9,622 nt of DNA from assembly GCA_030037185.1 (NCBI GenBank), contig JASHRR010001172.1, positions 1 through 9,622 on the forward strand, in the 5' to 3' direction. This document shows, one piece after another, positions 7,274-9,622 of the stretch; positions within the stretch are counted from its first letter, which is position 1, and each line of letters opens with the position of its first letter. The position numbers were made by a program, and so were the translations under genes. Origin of the DNA: Xanthobacteraceae bacterium (GTDB lineage: Bacteria; Pseudomonadota; Alphaproteobacteria; Rhizobiales; Xanthobacteraceae). The notes beneath the pieces are model-generated. The model worked only from the letters and a program-made list of their open reading frames with translations, searched no databases and had not been told where the DNA came from.

Positions 7274-7288
7274 TTTGGCGACGCCAAA
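7274..7288. promoter_or_regulatory. Perfect 15-base palindrome, candidate operator
   Basis: TTTGGCG and CGCCAAA flank a single central A, giving a perfect 7+1+7 inverted repeat. It lies 340 bases before the dehydrogenase start and 563 bases before the binding-protein start, between the two divergent transcription units. Odd-length symmetric sites of this size suit a dimeric repressor or activator. No regulator gene is present in the window and I cannot assign a family. The symmetry is seen directly; an operator role is inference. Confidence 0.4.
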
Positions 7289-7580
7289 TCCAAAGCTGGC
7301 GCAGCGGCAGACGACGACGCCAGGTTGAATCAGTGGCAACCAGCCCGGCAGGCAGGTTTCAAGATCGTATGCAACCCCGGATCAGGACGCTGCTGAACCA
7401 CCGACCGGCACTTAGTCGCGAGGGACGCTTCGTGGAGGGCGGGGACGGCTTCCACCGCGTGAGCTCGTCAACATGCCGCCCTGTCGCTGTCGCAAGGTCG
7501 CTTTCTGACGGAGCCACATCTCCCTTCAGCCGCAAATGGCAAGGTCGTGAGGCAGGAAGATGATTTGTGCGAGGGCCATT

Positions 7581-7609
7581 TTGACAGTGCCTTATTCAGC
7601 GACGGCAGA
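7581..7609 (+). promoter_or_regulatory. Possible promoter for the FAD dehydrogenase
   Basis: A perfect TTGACA (7581-7586) sits 42 bases before the dehydrogenase ATG. At 17-base spacing the -10 hexamer would be GGCAGA (7604-7609), a poor match, and transcription would start almost on the ribosome binding site. Alphaproteobacterial -10 boxes are often weak, so it stays a candidate. Confidence 0.22.
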
Positions 7610-7617
7610 GTAATCCC

Positions 7618-7624
7618 GGGAGGT
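7618..7624 (+). promoter_or_regulatory. Ribosome binding site that fixes the dehydrogenase start
   Basis: GGGAGGT ends 3 bases before the ATG at 7628 (core GGAGG spaced 4 bases). This strong box supports the ATG at 7628 over an in-frame GTG at 7547, whose extra 27 residues (MRQEDDLCEG and onward) do not resemble the start of a Rossmann flavoprotein. Confidence 0.7.
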
Positions 7625-7627
7625 GCG

Positions 7628-9283
7628 ATGGCTTACGACGCGGATGTCATCATCGTCGGCGGCGGGCTCGCCGGGCTCGTCGCCGCGGCGGAGCTGGTCG
7701 AGGTGCGGCGCAATATCATTATTGTCGACCAGGAACCGGAACAATCGCTTGGTGGTCAGGCCTTCTGGTCACTCGGCGGCATCTTCCTCGTCTGCTCCCC
7801 CGAGCAGCGGCGCATGGGCATTCGCGATTCGTATGACCTCGCCCTGGAGGACTGGATGGGGACCGCCGCTTTCGACCGCGAAGAGGATCGATGGCCCCGG
7901 CGGTGGGCCGAGGCTTACGTCGCCTTCGCGGCAGGCGAGAAAGGCCCGTGGCTGCGCCAGCGCGGCATCAAGTTCTTTCCCGTCGTCGGGTGGGCGGAGC
8001 GCGGCGGCCGCAACGCGATCGGACACGGGAATTCCGTACCGCGCTTTCACGTCACCTGGGGCACCGGGCCGGGCGTTATCGCACCGTTCGTGCAGCGGGT
8101 ACGCGAAGGTGCGAAGCAGGGCCGGGTCACATTTAAATTCCGCCACTGCGTCAACCAACTCACGCGCACCGGCGGGACGATTGACGGAGTAAGTGGCGAT
8201 ATTCTGGCGCCAAGCAACGTCGAGCGCGGATTCAAGAGTTCGCGCGGCGTCATCGGCGAGTTCGCGCTGAGAGCGCAAGCCGTGATCGTGGCGTCCGGTG
8301 GAATCGGCGCCGATCACGACCTTGTGCGCAAGAACTGGCCAGAACGGCTGGGACGCCCGCCTAAACGCATGATCAGTGGCGTGCCGGACCACGTGGACGG
8401 CCGCATGTTGGCGATCACGGAAGCAGCTGGCGGCACGGTCATCAATCGCGACCGCATGTGGCACTACGTCGAGGGCATTAAGAATTGGAACCCGATCTGG
8501 ACCAACCACGCGATCCGCATCCTACCCGGTCCGTCCTCGCTATGGCTGGATGCGCGCGGGCGTCGCCTGCCCGCACCGCTCTACCCTGGCTTCGATACGC
8601 TCGGCGCACTCACCTACATCATGGAGACGGGCTTCGACTATTCGTGGTTTATCCTGACGCAACGGATCATTGCAAAAGAGTTCGCCCTGTCCGGCTCCGA
8701 GCAGAACCCGGACCTTACAGGAAAGAGCTGGAGCAGCGTGCTGGTGCGCGCGACCGGGGGCGTCCCAGCACCGCTGCGCGCCTTCATGGAGAAAGGCGAG
8801 GATTTCATTGTCGAGCCTGAGCTGCCCACGCTCGTCAAACGCATGAACGCACTGACGGGCGACAACCTCCTCACGGTCGAGGACGTCGAGCATGAGATTC
8901 GTGCGCGCGACCGGCAGATCGACAATCGCTTCGCCAAGGACATGCAGGTCACAGCCCTCCGCGGCGCCCGGAGGTATCTGGGCGACAGGCTCATCCGCAC
9001 CGCACCCCCGCACAAGATCCTCGGTGCCGATGCGGGGCCGCTGATCGCGGTGCGCCTCAACATCCTCACGCGCAAGACGCTGGGCGGCATCCACACCAAT
9101 CTCGACAGCGGCGTGCTCGGCAAGGACGGCGCGCCCGTGCCGGGATTGTATGCGGCGGGTGAGGCAGCCGGCTTCGGCGGTGGAGGCATGCATGGCTACG
9201 GCGCGCTCGAAGGAACCTTCCTTGGCGGCTGCATCTTCTCAGGGCGCGCCGCCGGGCGGGCTGCTGCTTCATCAGTGTGTTGA
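7628..9283 (+). CDS. FAD-binding dehydrogenase (KstD/fumarate reductase-like flavoprotein)
   Basis: A 551-residue cytosolic flavoprotein without signal peptide or membrane segment. The N-terminal Rossmann FAD motif is DVIIVGGGLAGLVAAAEL (6-23) with an acidic residue at the end of the second strand (VDQE, 33-36), followed by SLGGQAFWSLGGIF (40-53). A conserved middle block reads GHGNSVPRFHVTWGTGPG (132-149), then VIVASGGIG (219-227). The C-terminal FAD/substrate part has TLGGIHTNLDSGVL (484-497) and PGLYAAGEAAGFGGGGMHG (505-523). This layout belongs to the FAD-binding dehydrogenase group near 3-ketosteroid 1-dehydrogenases and fumarate reductase flavoproteins; from memory, Mycobacterium tuberculosis Rv0785 is a relative. 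Such enzymes introduce or reduce a carbon-carbon double bond next to a carbonyl, but the substrate of this group is not established. It is divergent from the transporter operon and may share its regulation. Both FAD-binding ends are present at normal length, so it looks intact. Confidence 0.9.
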   Translation: MAYDADVIIVGGGLAGLVAAAELVEVRRNIIIVDQEPEQSLGGQAFWSLGGIFLVCSPEQRRMGIRDSYDLALEDWMGTAAFDREEDRWPRRWAEAYVAFAAGEKGPWLRQRGIKFFPVVGWAERGGRNAIGHGNSVPRFHVTWGTGPGVIAPFVQRVREGAKQGRVTFKFRHCVNQLTRTGGTIDGVSGDILAPSNVERGFKSSRGVIGEFALRAQAVIVASGGIGADHDLVRKNWPERLGRPPKRMISGVPDHVDGRMLAITEAAGGTVINRDRMWHYVEGIKNWNPIWTNHAIRILPGPSSLWLDARGRRLPAPLYPGFDTLGALTYIMETGFDYSWFILTQRIIAKEFALSGSEQNPDLTGKSWSSVLVRATGGVPAPLRAFMEKGEDFIVEPELPTLVKRMNALTGDNLLTVEDVEHEIRARDRQIDNRFAKDMQVTALRGARRYLGDRLIRTAPPHKILGADAGPLIAVRLNILTRKTLGGIHTNLDSGVLGKDGAPVPGLYAAGEAAGFGGGGMHGYGALEGTFLGGCIFSGRAAGRAAASSVC

Positions 9284-9449
9284 TCGCCCACTGATCCCTC
9301 AACGTGCGCTGCAGAAAGGCTGCACTTCCGTATGAAAACTATGCGCTAAAGACCCCGTGGGTCCGAGTGCCCGGCCTGTCAAGTGGTTGCCGGATTGTAT
9401 GGGAAGGGGGAACACCCCCGGCGCAATCCAAGACTCGGCCAAAGTCTGT

Positions 9450-9480
9450 CGCGCACCGAAAGCGCCTGGTGCGCGTTTCG
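9450..9480 (+). terminator. Terminator-like hairpin after the FAD dehydrogenase
   Basis: CGCGCACC (9450-9457) and GGTGCGCG (9468-9475) form a perfect 8-base-pair stem with a 10-base loop, followed directly by TTTCG. It lies 167 bases after the dehydrogenase stop. The stem is strong but the T run is only three long, so it is at best a weak intrinsic terminator. Confidence 0.35.
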
Positions 9481-9505
9481 TCCGACCCGCGATCTGCGTC
9501 AGTGA

Positions 9506-9511
9506 TATAAT
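9506..9511 (+). promoter_or_regulatory. TATAAT box, possible promoter for a gene beyond the window
   Basis: A perfect -10 hexamer lies 83 bases before a possible ATG at 9595. At 17-base spacing the -35 position reads CGACCC (9483-9488), which is a poor match, so the promoter call is tentative. Confidence 0.22.
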
Positions 9512-9594
9512 TCGCAGACTGCCAGACGCTGGCGTGCTAAGGACCTCAACGCCTCTGACGTGGGATCGCCTTCATTGCACCGGAAGACACCGCG

Positions 9595-9622
9595 ATGTCA
9601 GCAGCGCGGCTGAAACACTTCG
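9595..9622 (+). CDS. Possible start of a gene running off the right edge
   Basis: An ATG at 9595 has GGAAG 8 bases before it and opens a frame reading MSAARLKHF to the window end; the same frame has a stop at 9556-9558. Nine residues are too few to identify a family. It may equally be a chance ATG. The upstream TATAAT and Shine-Dalgarno-like box are the only support. Confidence 0.22.

Larger units (their letters stand above)
6712..7627. other. Long divergent intergenic region, no recognised gene
   Basis: These 916 bases separate the leftward binding-protein gene from the rightward dehydrogenase and should contain both promoters. Several frames are open on both strands (for example 7034-7339 and 6708-7037 on the minus strand, 6934-7167 on the plus strand), as expected for GC-rich DNA, but none reads as a protein family that I recognise. 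I see no transposase, regulator or RNA gene. Visible structure: CCCCT/AGGGG arms at 6916-6928, a perfect 15-base palindrome at 7274-7288, and a TTGACA at 7581-7586. No convincing -35/-10 pair is visible for the leftward operon. The stretch may include a decayed gene. Confidence 0.5.
9284..9622. other. Right-hand intergenic stretch with several small hairpins
   Basis: No complete gene is recognisable in these 339 bases. The stretch contains short perfect inverted repeats: GACCC/GGGTC (9351-9363), GGGGG/CCCCC around AACA (9406-9419), an 8-base-pair stem (9450-9475) and GCCAG/CTGGC (9521-9533), plus a TATAAT box at 9506-9511. An open frame at 9304-9510 has no recognisable content. Confidence 0.5.

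Noticed and set aside
7769..9193. Long minus-strand open frames opposite the FAD dehydrogenase
   Set aside because: They are antisense to an intact flavoprotein gene and carry no family motif; the plus-strand reading has both FAD-binding ends.
1..9622. CRISPR array, tRNA or rRNA gene, intact insertion sequence, toxin-antitoxin or defence system
   Set aside because: I looked for regularly spaced repeats, cloverleaf-like arms, terminal inverted repeats flanking a transposase, and known defence motifs, and saw none apart from the recombinase relic.

Overview
The window is GC-rich (by eye a little over 60% G+C). Its gene style is that of an alphaproteobacterium, most likely a rhizobial or Bradyrhizobium/Rhodopseudomonas-like member of the Hyphomicrobiales: a LIV-type ABC importer with a large periplasmic binding protein, a decayed rhizobial-type serine recombinase, and a Pro/Ala-rich edge protein. 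This placement comes from family resemblance and not from any search.

Layout, left to right. Positions 2-418 (+) hold the C-terminal part of a low-complexity protein cut by the window edge. Positions about 430-930 (+) hold the wreck of a serine site-specific recombinase, with several frameshifts, deletions and a stop. About 200 bases without a gene follow, with two small inverted repeats. Positions 1134-6711 (-) are one tightly packed block, read right to left: a periplasmic substrate-binding protein, the permeases LivH and LivM, the ATPases LivG and LivF, and a zinc-independent quinone oxidoreductase-like MDR enzyme. The livH-livM and livG-livF stop/start pairs overlap as ATGA, the livM-livG gap is 7 bases, and the last gene follows livF by 31 bases. 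This is very probably one operon. Positions 6712-7627 form a divergent intergenic stretch of 916 bases with no gene I recognise and a perfect 15-base palindrome. Positions 7628-9283 (+) encode an FAD-binding dehydrogenase of the KstD/fumarate reductase-like flavoprotein family. The last 339 bases are mostly non-coding, with a terminator-like hairpin, a TATAAT box and possibly the first codons of a gene running off the window.

How the genes may work together: the binding protein and LivHMGF import a small organic molecule. The two flanking redox enzymes, one NAD(P)H-dependent MDR enzyme and one FAD dehydrogenase, could act on it or its products. LIV-type importers in soil alphaproteobacteria take up amino acids but also aromatic and other carboxylates. 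The substrate cannot be read from the sequence. The strongest structural observations are a hairpin covering the livH ribosome binding site just after the binding-protein gene, an ATPase pair whose motifs predict one canonical and one degenerate ATP site, and the recombinase relic. I found no CRISPR array, tRNA, rRNA or intact mobile element, and no clearly new defence or biosynthetic system.
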